A stretch of DNA of 64,000 nucleotides from Verrucomicrobiaceae bacterium (GTDB taxonomy: Bacteria > Verrucomicrobiota > Verrucomicrobiia > Verrucomicrobiales > Verrucomicrobiaceae), in NCBI GenBank assembly GCA_016795365.1, contig JAEUHN010000039.1, forward strand, positions 62,001 through 126,000, given 5' to 3'. Of this stretch, positions 28,764-36,327 are shown in pieces. The position numbers were made by a program, and so were the translations under genes. Under the pieces are notes generated by a model. That model made no database searches. It was not told the DNA's origin and saw only the letters and a list, made by a program, of their open reading frames with translations. Positions within the stretch are counted from its first letter, which is position 1. Each line of letters opens with the position of its first letter.

Positions 28764-29588
28764 ATGAGATTCACCTTCCTCGCCCTGTGCTGCGCCTTTG
28801 CGCTTCCGAGTTTCGCCGATGACAAAGCCTCGCCGCCCACTGGCGATTTGTTGCTGAGCTGGAAGATCGACGGCGTCACGCGCGACGGCATGGTCCACAT
28901 CCCCGACAGCGCGAAGACTAGGCCCACGCCGATCATCTTCGCGTGGCATGGCCATGGCGGCTCGATGAAGAATGCGGCCAGCAGCTTCGGCTACCACAAG
29001 CTCTGGCCTGAGGCGATTAGCATCTATCTGCAAGGCCTCAACACCCCCGGCCGCCTCACCGATCCCGAAGGCAAGAAGCCCGGCTGGCAGGGCCGCATCG
29101 GCGATCAAGGCGACCGCGACCTCAAGCTCTTCGACGCCGTGCTCGCGCAGTTGCGGCGCGACTACAAGATCGACGAGCGACGCATCTACAGCACCGGCCA
29201 CTCCAACGGCGGCGGCTTCACGTATCTGCTCTGGGCGGCACGCGGCGATGTCTTCGCCGCGATGGCTCCGTCCTCAGCCGCAGGCGCGCGCAAGGACGAC
29301 ATGGACCTCAAGCCCAAGCCCATGCTGCACGTCGCAGGCCAAAATGATCCGCTCGTGAAGTTCGAATGGCAGAAGCTGGCGATCGACAAGGTGCTCAAGC
29401 TCAACGGCTGCGGCGAAGGGCATCCGTGGGGCGGCTCAAAGTTCTGCACCGAATACACCTCATCGTCCGGCAATCCCGTCGTGACCTGCATTCATCCCGG
29501 CAACCACACCTTCCTCAAGGAAGCACCCGCGATGATCGTGAAGTTCTTCAAAGAGCACGCCAAGCCCGAGACCGCGAAAGCTCTGTGA
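28764..29588 (+). CDS. Secreted CE1/PHB-depolymerase-like esterase
   Basis: ATG 28764 starts the signal peptide MRFTFLALCCAFALPSFA; an upstream frame to 28698 is not leader-like. The 274-residue alpha/beta hydrolase shows the oxyanion region FAWHGHGGS, the nucleophile elbow STGHSNGGGF (Ser), the acid-region aspartate in VAGQNDPLV and a C-terminal histidine in HPGNHTF. This matches the LpqC-type esterase family, which includes feruloyl and acetyl-xylan esterases. The gene begins a plus-strand run of secreted hydrolases that continues with a sulfatase 23 bp downstream. Confidence 0.85.
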   Translation: MRFTFLALCCAFALPSFADDKASPPTGDLLLSWKIDGVTRDGMVHIPDSAKTRPTPIIFAWHGHGGSMKNAASSFGYHKLWPEAISIYLQGLNTPGRLTDPEGKKPGWQGRIGDQGDRDLKLFDAVLAQLRRDYKIDERRIYSTGHSNGGGFTYLLWAARGDVFAAMAPSSAAGARKDDMDLKPKPMLHVAGQNDPLVKFEWQKLAIDKVLKLNGCGEGHPWGGSKFCTEYTSSSGNPVVTCIHPGNHTFLKEAPAMIVKFFKEHAKPETAKAL

Positions 29589-29611
29589 CCGCCGCTCGTT
29601 GATGCACGCGC

Positions 29612-31708
29612 ATGAAACTCGCGCTGCTCTCGTCCTTGCTCCTCGCCTCCGCTTTGATCGCGGCGGATCGTCCGAATGTGGTCGTCATCTTGTCCGATGA
29701 TTACGGCTATGGCAGCGCCACTTGCTATGGCGCAAATCCGAAGCTGGTGCAGACGCCGAACATCGACCGCCTTGCCGCTGAGGGTCGTCGCTTTACGGAT
29801 GCGAACACGACATCGTCTGTGTGCTCGCCCACGCGCTACTCGGTGATGACCGGGCGCTATTGCTGGCGCACATCGCTGAAGTCCGAAGTGCTCAGCACGT
29901 TCTCGCCCCTGCACATTGAGACCACGCGGCTGAACATGGCATCGCTGCTGAAGAAGCACGGCTACGCGACCGCCTCGGTCGGCAAGTGGCACCTCGGCTA
30001 CGGCACGGCGGATGACTCGCCGAAGTGGCGCACCGATTACACCGGCGAGCTGTCGCCCGGGCCGCTCGACATCGGCTTTGACTACCACTTCTCCGTGCCG
30101 AGCAATCACGGCGATCTGACGGGCGTGTTCGTGGAGAACCGTTTTGTCTATGGCCTGCGCAACGGCAAGATCCCCGCAGGCATGAAGATCGCCGGACCGG
30201 TGCCTGACTCCGACGACTACAAGTCCACCTACGGCCCCGAAGACACGGAGAACGGCAAGGGCACGGGCCGTATCCTCGACCTCGATGCGCCGCGCCGCAA
30301 AAACGAGCGCGTGATGAAGGTGCTCACCGACAAGGCGACCGACTGGCTCAAGCAGCAAAAAGGAAAGCCGTTCTTCCTCTACTTCACGCCCGTGGCCGTG
30401 CACAATCCCGTCACGCCTGACAAGGACCTCGCCGGCAAAAGCGCAGCCGGTTTGTATGGCGACTGGATTCACGAACTCGATCGCAGCGTGGGACGCGTGC
30501 TCGCCACGCTCGATGAGATGGGCGTTGCCAAAGACACGCTCGTCATCTTCACCAGCGACAACGGCGGCGTCTTCAAGCCGACCGTCGAGCGCCTGCTCCA
30601 GACCGCTGCTTTCAAGGCCGGGCTGCGCGTGAATGGCGACCTGCGCGGCGGCAAGCACGACGTCTGGGAAGGCGGGTTCAAGGTGCCCTTCATCGCGCGC
30701 TGGCCAGCCAAGGTGCAGGCGGGCTCGGTGAGCAAGGCGACGATCAGTCTCGCGGACATCCTGGCCACCACGTCGGAGATTGTCGGCGATGCCTTGCCTC
30801 CGAAAGAGCAGGCCGCCGAGGACAGCCGCAGTTTCCTGCCTGCCTTGTTAGGCGATGCGCCGGGACGCGAAGACATCATCGTGCACAGCGCGGACGGTGT
30901 GTTCGCCATTCGCAAAGGTCCGTGGAAGTGGATCGAAGGCGTGCCGGTGGATGAGATCAATCAGGCGAAGCGCAAAGCGAACGCCGATCAGTATCGCTCC
31001 CAGCTCTACAACACGCAGGAAGATCCCACCGAGACCAAGGACGTCAGCGCGCAGCATCCCGAGGTCGTGAAGGAACTCACCGCGCTGCTCAATCGCTACC
31101 GCGACGGTGGTTACAGCCGCGAGCTGCCGCCTGCCGATGTGAAGCCGAAGACCACCAAGGTGGCCATGCTTTCTGCACCGAATCCATTGGCTGTGGTGAT
31201 GAGCGCGCCACTGACGGAGTTGCCCACCAAGCCCTGGACCGTCTCACCCGGCGAGTGGCAGGTCCGCGACGGTGGCTTGTGGGGTAGCCAGAAAGGCAAG
31301 GCAGACAAGGCCGCCGCGATGCGCATGCCTCTCAGCCTCGGCGACGGCGTGATCGACTTTGAACTCAATCTCCAAGGCGCGAACCGCACGTCCCTGCGCA
31401 TCGAATGGGGCGACAGAAAAGGCAGCTTCCGCTTCGTCATCTCGCGCACCGCTGTGGAGGTCGCGAAGAACCCATCGCAAGGCGAGGGTGCCGACGCTGT
31501 CGAGACACTCGCGCGCAAGTCCTTGAGCCTCGACGCCGGCCAATGGTATCCCGTCCGCATCACCTTCCACGGCGACGAAGCGATCGTGCAAGTGAACGAC
31601 ACGATCACAAAAGCCAAGCACACCACCTTCGGCGAGCACAAGACCGGAGCCAACTTCCTCGTCTTCGGTGAGAGTGCCGGTTTCAGGAACGTGAAGATCG
31701 TGAAGTAA
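29612..31708 (+). CDS. Secreted sulfatase with C-terminal DUF1080-like domain
   Basis: The 698-residue protein has a signal peptide (MKLALLSSLLLASALIAA). The sulfatase domain contains metal-binding NVVVILSDDYGYG, the formylglycine motif CSPTR with Cys at residue 71, VGKWHLGYG and TSDNGGVFKP. Cys-type sulfatases need an FGE maturase, which is not in the window. After the family C-terminal subdomain, residues about 520-698 form an extra beta-sandwich (PGEWQVRDGGLWG... GFRNVKIVK) resembling DUF1080/3-keto-glycoside hydrolase or laminin-G folds. It probably desulfates exported polysaccharide, with the extra domain binding the glycan. Confidence 0.9.
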   Translation: MKLALLSSLLLASALIAADRPNVVVILSDDYGYGSATCYGANPKLVQTPNIDRLAAEGRRFTDANTTSSVCSPTRYSVMTGRYCWRTSLKSEVLSTFSPLHIETTRLNMASLLKKHGYATASVGKWHLGYGTADDSPKWRTDYTGELSPGPLDIGFDYHFSVPSNHGDLTGVFVENRFVYGLRNGKIPAGMKIAGPVPDSDDYKSTYGPEDTENGKGTGRILDLDAPRRKNERVMKVLTDKATDWLKQQKGKPFFLYFTPVAVHNPVTPDKDLAGKSAAGLYGDWIHELDRSVGRVLATLDEMGVAKDTLVIFTSDNGGVFKPTVERLLQTAAFKAGLRVNGDLRGGKHDVWEGGFKVPFIARWPAKVQAGSVSKATISLADILATTSEIVGDALPPKEQAAEDSRSFLPALLGDAPGREDIIVHSADGVFAIRKGPWKWIEGVPVDEINQAKRKANADQYRSQLYNTQEDPTETKDVSAQHPEVVKELTALLNRYRDGGYSRELPPADVKPKTTKVAMLSAPNPLAVVMSAPLTELPTKPWTVSPGEWQVRDGGLWGSQKGKADKAAAMRMPLSLGDGVIDFELNLQGANRTSLRIEWGDRKGSFRFVISRTAVEVAKNPSQGEGADAVETLARKSLSLDAGQWYPVRITFHGDEAIVQVNDTITKAKHTTFGEHKTGANFLVFGESAGFRNVKIVK

Positions 31709-31715
31709 GTCCCAG

Positions 31716-31786
31716 CCTCTGTGTTCCTCCGTGAACTCTGTGGTTGATCCGATGTTAACCACGGAGGACACAGAGACACACAGAGG
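31716..31786. repeat. ACCACAGAGG-type intergenic inverted repeat
   Basis: Two 30-bp arms (31716-31745 and 31757-31786) are inverted copies matching at 24 of 30 positions, around an 11-bp loop. Each arm is made of repeated CACAGAGG/CACGGAGG words. The element lies between the sulfatase and the CE1 esterase. I recall similar word strings from intergenic regions of unrelated bacteria, but no function is established. It could fold into a long stem in the mRNA. Confidence 0.8.
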
Positions 31787-31804
31787 AACTATTCTGCCAT
31801 CATC

Positions 31805-32890
31805 ATGAAACTCATCGCCCTTGCTCTGCTCCTCGCGTCGCCGTTGCTCGCCTTCGACTCGTCCATCGAAGTCCATCCCGATCGCAGCGTCACCTTTCGC
31901 TACGCCGCACCCAAGGCCACCGAGGTCAGCCTTAGCGGCGACTTCGGCAAGGCGGGTCCCATGACCAAAGACGACGACGGCACCTGGAGCGTCACCGTCG
32001 GCCCGCTCGTGCCGAACCTTTACAGCTACACCTTCAGCGTCGAGGGCAAGACCGTCGCCGATTCACTCAATGGTCGCTTCAAGCCCCAGCGCACCGGCTT
32101 CTCCAACGTGCTCAACGTCCCCGACGACAAGCCCTCCGTATGGGATCGCCAGCCTGTGGGGCACGGCACGGTGCATCTGCACGAGTATGATTCGAAGGCC
32201 ACCGGCAGCGTGCGTCGGCTGCGCGTTTACACCCCGCCAGGCTACGACGCCGTGCGCACCAGCGTGTATCCCGTGCTCGTCCTTCTGCACGGCTCCGGCG
32301 ACAATGAAGCGACGTGGACCGAGTTCGGTCGCGCGCATGACATCCTCGACAACCTCATCGCCCAGGGCAAGGCCGTGCCGATGATCATCGCCATGCTCGA
32401 CGGCCATACCGTGCCGCCCGTTCCACGCGACTCGCCCAAGGCCGCCGAGGTGCGCGCCAAGAACGTCGAGAACTTCGAGCGCGACCTCCTCGGCGACGCC
32501 CTCCCGCTCATCGACGCCACCTACCGCACCCGCACCGACCGCGAAGGCCGCGCCATCATCGGCCTGTCCATGGGTGGCAATCAAAGCCTCACCATCGGCC
32601 TCAATCACATGGACCTCTTCGCCTGGGTCGGCGGCATGAGCAGCGCCATCCGCGAGCCCGAGACCCAACTCGCGCCCTTTTGGAAAGATGTCGCCCGCGC
32701 CAACTCGCAGCTCAAGCTCCTATGGTTCGCCTGCGGCAAAGACGACTTCCTTCTCGCCGACAACCAGAGGCTCGACGCCCTGCTCACCGAGAAGAACGTC
32801 AATCACACCTACGTCACCACTGATGGTGCCCACGCCTGGCCCGTGTGGCGCAGGCACCTCGCCCAGTTCGCGCCGCTGCTGTTTCGATAA
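31805..32890 (+). CDS. Secreted esterase with N-terminal E-set/CBM48-like domain (CE1, FrmB-like)
   Basis: The 361-residue protein begins with a signal peptide (MKLIALALLLASPLLA). Residues about 20-100 form an early-set beta-sandwich (VTFRYAAPKATEVSLSGDF ... YSYTFSVEG), as in feruloyl esterases linked to CBM48. The catalytic part shows VLLHGSGDNEATW (oxyanion), the nucleophile elbow IIGLSMGGNQ (Ser about 254), an acid region in ACGKDDFLL and the histidine in TTDGAHAWPVW. It is probably an exported carbohydrate or xylan esterase working with the upstream sulfatase and esterase. Confidence 0.87.
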   Translation: MKLIALALLLASPLLAFDSSIEVHPDRSVTFRYAAPKATEVSLSGDFGKAGPMTKDDDGTWSVTVGPLVPNLYSYTFSVEGKTVADSLNGRFKPQRTGFSNVLNVPDDKPSVWDRQPVGHGTVHLHEYDSKATGSVRRLRVYTPPGYDAVRTSVYPVLVLLHGSGDNEATWTEFGRAHDILDNLIAQGKAVPMIIAMLDGHTVPPVPRDSPKAAEVRAKNVENFERDLLGDALPLIDATYRTRTDREGRAIIGLSMGGNQSLTIGLNHMDLFAWVGGMSSAIREPETQLAPFWKDVARANSQLKLLWFACGKDDFLLADNQRLDALLTEKNVNHTYVTTDGAHAWPVWRRHLAQFAPLLFR

Positions 32891-32927
32891 AGTCGCATCG
32901 TCCCCTCATCGTAGCCACCGAGGGCGA

Positions 32928-34424
32928 TCAGTCCCCGTTCCAGTCAGAGGGTGGCAGAGACGAGCTTATGTTCCCGTCCTCGTCATAGACCGTCACAACG
33001 CCACCGGCAGGAGTCGCCATCACGCCCACCCCCTGGCTGCCGGTGTGGTTCAGATGCAGGCCTGCCGAGTCCTCATGCACCCCCATCGCGATGCGCTGGA
33101 AGCCCAGGTCATTGTTCATGAGCAGGCGACCGCCATGATCCGTGGCGCTTAGCTCCACCTGATGCGTGCCATCGGCGGTGGCCACCACCACCCCGCCCGC
33201 CACGGTTCCGCCGCACAGGCTGGCCATGCCGCCGCGATTCGGTTCACTGGGATCGGAGCCCGGGCCATAAGCAGTCACCACACCACAATCGTCGCCCACA
33301 GACAATCCCACCCGCGTCTCCCCGGCCACTTTCAATGAGTAGAGCGGATTGTTCTTCGAGACCAGAGTGAGGTGGCCCGTGTGCGCCCCATCGGACGCGC
33401 CCACCCACAGAGCCGAAAGATCGTTCGTCGCCCGCAGGGCCACCCGCTCCTTCTTGTCCTCCTCCGCGTGAAGGATCAGCTGGGCGATCCCCTTCTCGTC
33501 TGCCTGTTGCAGCGTCACCGCCGACTTCCCGTCCTCTCTCAGCATTCGCAGCAGGCTGCTGCTCTGCATCCCTGCCATGGAGAGCCGCTCCTTTCCGTCC
33601 GGCCCATACAGGCTCACATCACCGCCGATCTCCCCAGCCATCAGTTCCACCGCCCCCTTCTGCGTGCCCTCTTCCAGCGTCCCCTCGCTCACAGACATCC
33701 GCGCCACCTGCGGTGCCGCCACCAGCATGGCGTTGGTCTTCTTGTCCGGCCCGTCCAGCATCAGGCCCACCGTATCTTCCGCCGCCATCAGCAATGCCTG
33801 GCCCTCCCCGTGGTTCAGCCGGATGGCAGGTCCGCTCGACAGCTCCACCAGGTTCAGGCAAGGCTTGCCCTTCGCATCCAGCAGCACCAGCTCCGTGCGC
33901 CCACCTTTCATGCCCTCCTGGTCCGACGGCTCCTGGTGCAGCATCGCCATGCGCGGACGCCCACTCGGATGCACCACCGCCACGCTGCCCCCCGTGGGCA
34001 CCCCCTTCATCACCGCCGCCGCCACATCGCCCGGGCGCATCACCCCCACCACCCCGCAGTCCTTGTCCAGCCACATGCCCGCCCGCATTTTCCAGTCTGT
34101 CCCCCGGATCTGAATCAGCGGCTCGTTCTCCCGCGTCACCTTCAGCGACACCGCCGTCTTGTGCCCGTGCTCCTCCCCGAAGTAGCTCATGTGCAGGAAG
34201 CTCCCCAGCTCCCGATTCGTGCCCAGGTGCAACGCCATGCAACGCGGGTCCTCCCTGTCCCGCACCACCACCGTCTCACACTCCACGCTCCGCTTCAGGC
34301 GACCATCCGGCAAGGTCTTCACCGTGACGACCTCCTCCATCAGCGCCAGTTTCGTTTTCAGAGAGTCCACCTCCGCGCGCAGCGCCGTCACAGTGGCTTG
34401 CAGTTCAGTCAGTGCATCATTCAT
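32928..34424 (-). CDS. Hypothetical coiled-coil plus beta-repeat (fibre-like) protein
   Basis: The 498-residue protein starts with a heptad-type helix (NDALTELQATVTALRAEVDS), which suggests trimerisation. It continues as an all-beta, Gly/Val-rich body with repeated turns of about 20-25 residues (AVVHPSGRPRMAMLHQ, DVSLYGPDGKERLSMAG, GGVVTVYDEDG). There is no signal peptide and I recognise no domain. The layout resembles trimeric tail-fibre or beta-helix proteins, but no phage or contractile-injection genes are nearby. It follows the WDDG-motif gene on the same strand after 70 bp. Confidence 0.7.
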   Translation of the reverse strand: MNDALTELQATVTALRAEVDSLKTKLALMEEVVTVKTLPDGRLKRSVECETVVVRDREDPRCMALHLGTNRELGSFLHMSYFGEEHGHKTAVSLKVTRENEPLIQIRGTDWKMRAGMWLDKDCGVVGVMRPGDVAAAVMKGVPTGGSVAVVHPSGRPRMAMLHQEPSDQEGMKGGRTELVLLDAKGKPCLNLVELSSGPAIRLNHGEGQALLMAAEDTVGLMLDGPDKKTNAMLVAAPQVARMSVSEGTLEEGTQKGAVELMAGEIGGDVSLYGPDGKERLSMAGMQSSSLLRMLREDGKSAVTLQQADEKGIAQLILHAEEDKKERVALRATNDLSALWVGASDGAHTGHLTLVSKNNPLYSLKVAGETRVGLSVGDDCGVVTAYGPGSDPSEPNRGGMASLCGGTVAGGVVVATADGTHQVELSATDHGGRLLMNNDLGFQRIAMGVHEDSAGLHLNHTGSQGVGVMATPAGGVVTVYDEDGNISSSLPPSDWNGD

Positions 34425-34432
34425 GAGGGGTC

Positions 34433-34490
34433 ACTGGTCATTCGTCATTGATCATTCCTTCATCGTTTATACTTCATTCTTCATCCTTTC
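34433..34490. repeat. AATGACGAATGA-type intergenic repeat, copy 3
   Basis: On the minus strand this gap reads as strings of AATGAAG, AATGATC, AATGACG and AATGACC words between the WDDG-motif gene and the start of the fibre-like gene. It has the same composition as the copies at 25.95, 27.04 and 47.07 kb and again sits just upstream of a start codon. Confidence 0.65.
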
Positions 34491-34494
34491 CGCC

Positions 34495-35589
34495 TCACCC
34501 CACCGGCTCCGCGATGGTGATCGTTCGGGGGGCCGTCGTGCGGGTTCCTGAGGAGTTGCTCACCTCGGTGATGATCTTGATGACCTGGTCCTTCACGAAG
34601 GGACCCAGCGCATTCCCGCTCGCGTCCAGCGGGGCGGAGTGGGCGAAGTCGGCATCCACGCCCACCACCTGCCACTTGACCAGCTTCGTCGTCGCGTGCG
34701 CACCGCCGCCGGGCACGTAGGCCACCAGCACCTCCAGGCCGCCCTCCCCGCCTTGGGTCACGGTATTAATTTCAATGGTATCCGGGGCGGGCGTGCTCGG
34801 CTCCGTGGTGATGCCATTGAGCGCCTCGTAGAGATCGCTGCCGGGGTCGCTCTGCGCCTTGGCGATCTTATACCAGCGCTTGTTGAGCTGGTCCGCCGAT
34901 CGGTCGTGCGCGCGCAGGGCCGCGCGCTTCACATCCAGCGCCTCCGCCTTCGTGGAGATCGTGTTCACCACCGCCGTGTAGCCGTCCAGCAGGGCCTGGG
35001 CGGCCGCCACGGTGTAGGCCGTGCCGCCCACGGTGCGGGTGATGGGAGGCTGCGCCGGGTTCATCGCCGCCAGGGCCGCGTTCGCCCGCTGCCAGACCGG
35101 CAGCAGCTCGCGCAGGCGCTTGAGGATGCCGCTCTCGGAGCGCGTGTTCGTCGCATAGAGGTCGCCCACGTCGTCCATGAGGCCCTCGTTCTCGTCCAGG
35201 TGACCCTCGATCAGCACCGGCACCTTCGTGCCCAGGACCTTCATGCGCAGCAGCGCGTCCTGCCCGGCGCGGTAGGCGGCGTCAAAGTCATCCTGCGCGG
35301 CGGTGCGCTGCTGCACCAGCGGCTCGAACCCCGCGATCAGGGCCGAGAGTTCCGTGGTGCCTTGCCCGCCTACCTTCAGCGCAGGCGTGTATTGAGTCCA
35401 GACCGGCAGCGTCTGCTGCGCGCGTTGCTTGGTGATTTCCCAGTATTCCATGGCGGTGGTGGTGTTGGTAGGGATGGGTGAAGCGGGGGTCAGAATCGAC
35501 CCGCCAACGGCACCGGCCGAATCCCAGGTCGAACCATCATCCCAGAAGGTTAAGCCATCATCCCAATGAGCACCGGCAGGGTTCGGCAT
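34495..35589 (-). CDS. Hypothetical protein with N-terminal WDDG motif and C-terminal Ig-like domain
   Basis: I take ATG 35589; a TTG at 35631 adds 14 residues. The 364-residue protein opens with a doubled aromatic-acidic motif, HWDDGLTFWDDGSTWD. A mainly helical core of about 210 residues follows (EITKQRAQQTLPVWTQYTPA, LRELLPVWQRANAALAAM), where the LPVW motif occurs twice. Residues about 265-364 look like a fibronectin/Ig fold (DTIEINTVTQGGEGGLEVLV ... RTITIAEP). There is no signal peptide. I do not recognise the family. It is followed 70 bp downstream by the fibre-like gene, so the two probably work together. Confidence 0.7.
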   Translation of the reverse strand: MPNPAGAHWDDGLTFWDDGSTWDSAGAVGGSILTPASPIPTNTTTAMEYWEITKQRAQQTLPVWTQYTPALKVGGQGTTELSALIAGFEPLVQQRTAAQDDFDAAYRAGQDALLRMKVLGTKVPVLIEGHLDENEGLMDDVGDLYATNTRSESGILKRLRELLPVWQRANAALAAMNPAQPPITRTVGGTAYTVAAAQALLDGYTAVVNTISTKAEALDVKRAALRAHDRSADQLNKRWYKIAKAQSDPGSDLYEALNGITTEPSTPAPDTIEINTVTQGGEGGLEVLVAYVPGGGAHATTKLVKWQVVGVDADFAHSAPLDASGNALGPFVKDQVIKIITEVSNSSGTRTTAPRTITIAEPVG

Positions 35590-35686
35590 AAACGCGAGAA
35601 GAGGTGGTCCAGCCCGGGATTTCACCGGCAATTTCGTTAGCGAGAGGCCAGACTAGCAAAATCATATGCCGCCTTGCAATCCTTTT

Positions 35687-35944
35687 TTACGCCTGCGGAA
35701 CAACTTCTCCCGCACCAGTAGGCACTTCGGGTAGATGAGACTCGGCTCCACGCCACGATGCATCGGCTTTCTCCGCCCCTGCCGCCGCAGCAGACCCGGA
35801 AAAAGCCGCGTCACCGCCAGGAAAAGCCGCCGCACGACCATAGAAAGCTGCATCAGCCTTACACCCAGCCGCAGCGCCCACATCGAAAGCCGACGACACC
35901 TCATCGAAAAGCCGTCGCAAGCCCCCATCCAGGCCCCTCGCCAC
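35687..35944 (-). CDS. Small ORF with 7-residue AAF repeats (uncertain)
   Basis: This frame starts at a GTG at 35944 and codes for 85 residues. The middle is a degenerate tandem of seven-residue units of the form xAAFxGx (SSAFDVG, DAAFYGR, AAAFPGG, DAAFSGS), matching a 21-bp DNA period. Codon positions show the GC pattern of neighbouring genes. The start is weak, and an overlapping frame on the same strand (35662-36051) is also open, so the gene may be a decayed remnant. It lies upstream of the WDDG-motif gene on the same strand. No function can be assigned. Confidence 0.35.
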   Translation of the reverse strand: MARGLDGGLRRLFDEVSSAFDVGAAAGCKADAAFYGRAAAFPGGDAAFSGSAAAAGAEKADASWRGAESHLPEVPTGAGEVVPQA

Positions 35945-36327
35945 AGGAGCGCGGACATTGACTCACTGCGTTCGCCCTGATCGGGCAGCCTACGGCTGTC
36001 TATCTCCGCTTCGCTCCGGTTCCTGCCCGCCCCGAGCGTCTGCGTGATCACGAAAAGCCTCGGACCGCTCGGCGGACAAACGTCTCCGCGCTACCCGCAG
36101 GACCGACGGGGAGCACACGCGTCCCGCGTGTGGCCTTCGGCGTCCCGCCGAAGGATGGGGTGGGCGGCAACGACTGGCCGGGAGACAAGGGCGAAGCGCG
36201 GCGACACTCGCCTCCCGGCGGGACGCCGGGACGGACACGCGAGACGCGTGCGGTCCCCCTGGGAACTGCCTCCACCAGCCCACCCGTTGCGGCGCAACGG
36301 GGCTACAATGGGCCTGCCTGCGAGGAC
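35945..36327. repeat. Non-coding hairpin array (mirrored palindrome pairs)
   Basis: These 383 bp hold no convincing gene but several perfect hairpins with 3-nt loops: CACACGCG/CGCGTGTG (36114-36132), CCTTCGGCG/CGCCGAAGG (36134-36154), TCCCGGCG/CGCCGGGA (36213-36231), CACGCG/CGCGTG (36236-36250) and CCCGTTGC/GCAACGGG (36283-36301). The first pair and the second pair are inverted copies of each other, in reversed order. This is the layout of REP-type doublets. The last hairpin is 26 bp past the TPR gene stop and could help end that transcript, although no U-run follows. Confidence 0.75.

Noticed and set aside
33372-34451. Plus-strand Arg/His-rich frames opposite the fibre-like gene
   Set aside because: Arg/His/Pro-rich composition with no hydrophobic core is typical of antisense frames. 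The minus-strand frame has a coiled coil and balanced composition.
32928-35631. Prophage or contractile-injection remnant
   Set aside because: Only fibre-like features were seen; no sheath, baseplate, capsid, terminase, integrase or lysis gene is present.
35662-36051. Arg-rich minus-strand frame of 129 codons
   Set aside because: It runs through the hairpin array and overlaps the better heptad-repeat frame; the basic composition suggests non-coding DNA.
36114-36301. CRISPR array
   Set aside because: The repeats are palindromic hairpins in mirrored order, without equal spacers, and no cas gene is in the window.
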